A stretch of 55,433 nucleotides of DNA from the IMG/VR virus record IMGVR_UViG_3300043449_001455, positions 1 through 55,433 of that record. One strand, written 5' to 3'. The notes beneath the pieces were generated by a model that was not told the origin of the DNA, searched no databases, and was given only the letters and a program-made list of their open reading frames with translations. The position numbers and the translations under genes were made by a program. Numbering within the stretch: the stretch's first letter is position 1; each line of letters opens with the position of its first letter. Shown piece by piece: positions 54,490 through 55,433 of the stretch. Origin of the DNA: a virus.

Positions 54490-55104
54490 TCAGGCTGTGG
54501 CCTCACGGGCCAGGGCTAGCCTGCGGATTCCGTCAGCCTGCCAGACCAGCTGGCGGGCCATGCTGCGGATATCTGCAGCAGAACGGGCCAGGGCTGGAAT
54601 CCTGGCCAGGGCCTGCAGGGCCTCAAGGGCCTCAGTCTCGAGTTCAGCGGCCTGGGCCCTGAGCTCAGCAGGGGTGGCAGGGGGGCGAATGGTGGGCAAC
54701 TGAGGGGCAGGGCCAGCCTGGGCGGGAGGGGCAGGGGGCAGGGCCTCACCTGGCAGCACAGGCCGGGCCTGGGCCCAGGGGCCAGGCTCAGAGACTGCGC
54801 TGAACCTGGCCCCCTCAGGGGGCAGGGCCTGGGCCACAGCCTGGGCCACAGCCTGGGCCCTGGCAGCCCTGGCACCCCTGGCAGCCTTAATGGCAGCCTG
54901 GCCAGCTGTGGCAAAGGCCTCTGCAGGGGTGCGAGGGGTAGGGGCATCAACGGCCACCACGCGATAGGCATTGTGGGGGCTGTGCTGAGCCCAGATTGCC
55001 GCGCGACGTTCTGCGCATTCGCGCGGCTCAGGGCCCAGGCCAGTAGGGCCCCAGGCCCCCACGCGGTTCTGCTGAACTTCAATCCGGCAAATTTCAAAAG
55101 CCAT
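54490..55104 (-). CDS. Ala-rich hypothetical protein
   Basis: 204 residues. A short alpha/beta N-terminus (MAFEICRIEVQQNRVGAWGP) is followed by Ala/Pro-rich low-complexity sequence (ARAAR..AQAVAQAVAQAL) and a C-terminal coiled coil (ELRAQAAELETEALEALQAL). It is the first gene of the GGCC-rich minus-strand group. Function unknown. Confidence 0.6.
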   Translation of the reverse strand: MAFEICRIEVQQNRVGAWGPTGLGPEPRECAERRAAIWAQHSPHNAYRVVAVDAPTPRTPAEAFATAGQAAIKAARGARAARAQAVAQAVAQALPPEGARFSAVSEPGPWAQARPVLPGEALPPAPPAQAGPAPQLPTIRPPATPAELRAQAAELETEALEALQALARIPALARSAADIRSMARQLVWQADGIRRLALAREATA

Positions 55105-55280
55105 AAGAGGTAAGGATTAATGCCCCCAAATACTGAAGCCCAGGCCACCCCTAGCCCAGGGCCAGTGTGCCGGTTTTCTGATTGGCCTAGTTGCCACAGG
55201 CTGGCCACCCCTCGCGAGGGTGCGGACCTGGGGTGGCATTTCACCCCATGCATAAGGAGGGCCACAGCCTGGCCACCCCT
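55105..55280. other. Intergenic segment before the 26-bp array
   Basis: 176 bp with no gene. TAAGAGGTAAGGATTAATG precedes the 55104 start and may hold the ribosome site and promoter of that group on the minus strand. Several CCACCCCT words occur (55146, 55205, 55273), the last one abutting the array. Confidence 0.4.
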
Positions 55281-55433
55281 GCCGAGCGACGCACACCTAA
55301 CTGTGAGCCGAGCGACGCACACCTAACTGTGAGCCGAGCGACGCACACCTAACTGTGAGCCGAGCGACGCACACCTAACTGTGAGCCGAGCGACGCACAC
55401 CTAACTGTGAGCCGAGCGACGCACACCTAACTG
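55281..55433. repeat. 26-bp tandem direct repeat array, right end
   Basis: Five full copies of the 26-bp unit plus 23 nt of a sixth. The last 127 nt equal bases 1-127. That is what a circular molecule, or a tandem repeat longer than the assembly word size, leaves at contig ends. This array and the one at 1-155 are therefore probably a single array of unknown length between the genes at 55104 and 596. Confidence 0.97.

Noticed and set aside
55120-55326. 68-codon plus-strand frame entering the 26-bp array
   Set aside because: It has no ribosome site, is Pro/Arg-rich, and half of it is repeat DNA.

Overview
The window looks like one complete genome of a temperate, lambda-organised siphovirus. 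The last 127 bases (55307-55433) repeat the first 127 exactly, so the molecule closes into a circle through a tandem array of a 26-bp unit. The host is probably a picocyanobacterium (Synechococcus/Cyanobium group). This is inferred from the cyanobacterial-type ThyX (RTHR variant), from many tiny genes of kinds common in that group (14.2-18.3 kb), and from tail genes resembling those of cyanophages. There is no host flank to prove it.

Layout. (1) 0.4-9.1 kb, minus strand: an SF2 helicase, a Cys-rich protein, a VRR-NUC nuclease, a primase/SF3 helicase, an iteron-like region (4.13-4.39 kb, ten TGTAAC sites in opposed orientations), then small genes including an Xre-type regulator and an out-of-place minor tail protein. 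(2) 9.2-19.9 kb, plus strand: a RecE/RecT-like recombination pair, an excisionase-like HTH, SSB, and about 25 tightly overlapping small genes. These include an RNA polymerase alpha-CTD-like protein, a stand-alone AP2 domain and a dNMP kinase. (3) 20.0-23.6 kb: HNH nuclease, tRNA-Lys(UUU), a candidate attP, tyrosine integrase, ThyX and dCTP deaminase. (4) 23.9-25.6 kb: two unrecognised plus-strand genes. (5) 25.6-52.45 kb, minus strand: the late operon in lambda order when read from 52.45 kb downward: Nu1, A, W, portal, fused protease-capsid, beta-propeller protein, FII, U, tail tube, G/GT, tape measure, L, K, J, fibres, small membrane proteins, and a two-domain endolysin. (6) 52.7-55.3 kb: a CpG-poor, GGCC-rich segment with a GP88-like gene under a readable promoter and operator, and a row of hairpins separated by a conserved 14-mer.

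How it works together. Integrase and attP give lysogeny. Primase/helicase, SSB and RecE/RecT-like proteins replicate and recombine DNA. ThyX, dCTP deaminase and the kinase supply dTTP. Terminase fills an HK97-fold head, and the tape measure predicts a long tail (roughly 240 nm if the usual 0.15 nm per residue holds). Three recoding sites are visible. One is the standard -1 shift of the tail chaperone. A second, undescribed -1 site has a slippery heptamer, spacer and stem in a small membrane protein next to the endolysin. The third is a possible +1 site at the end of the VRR-NUC gene.
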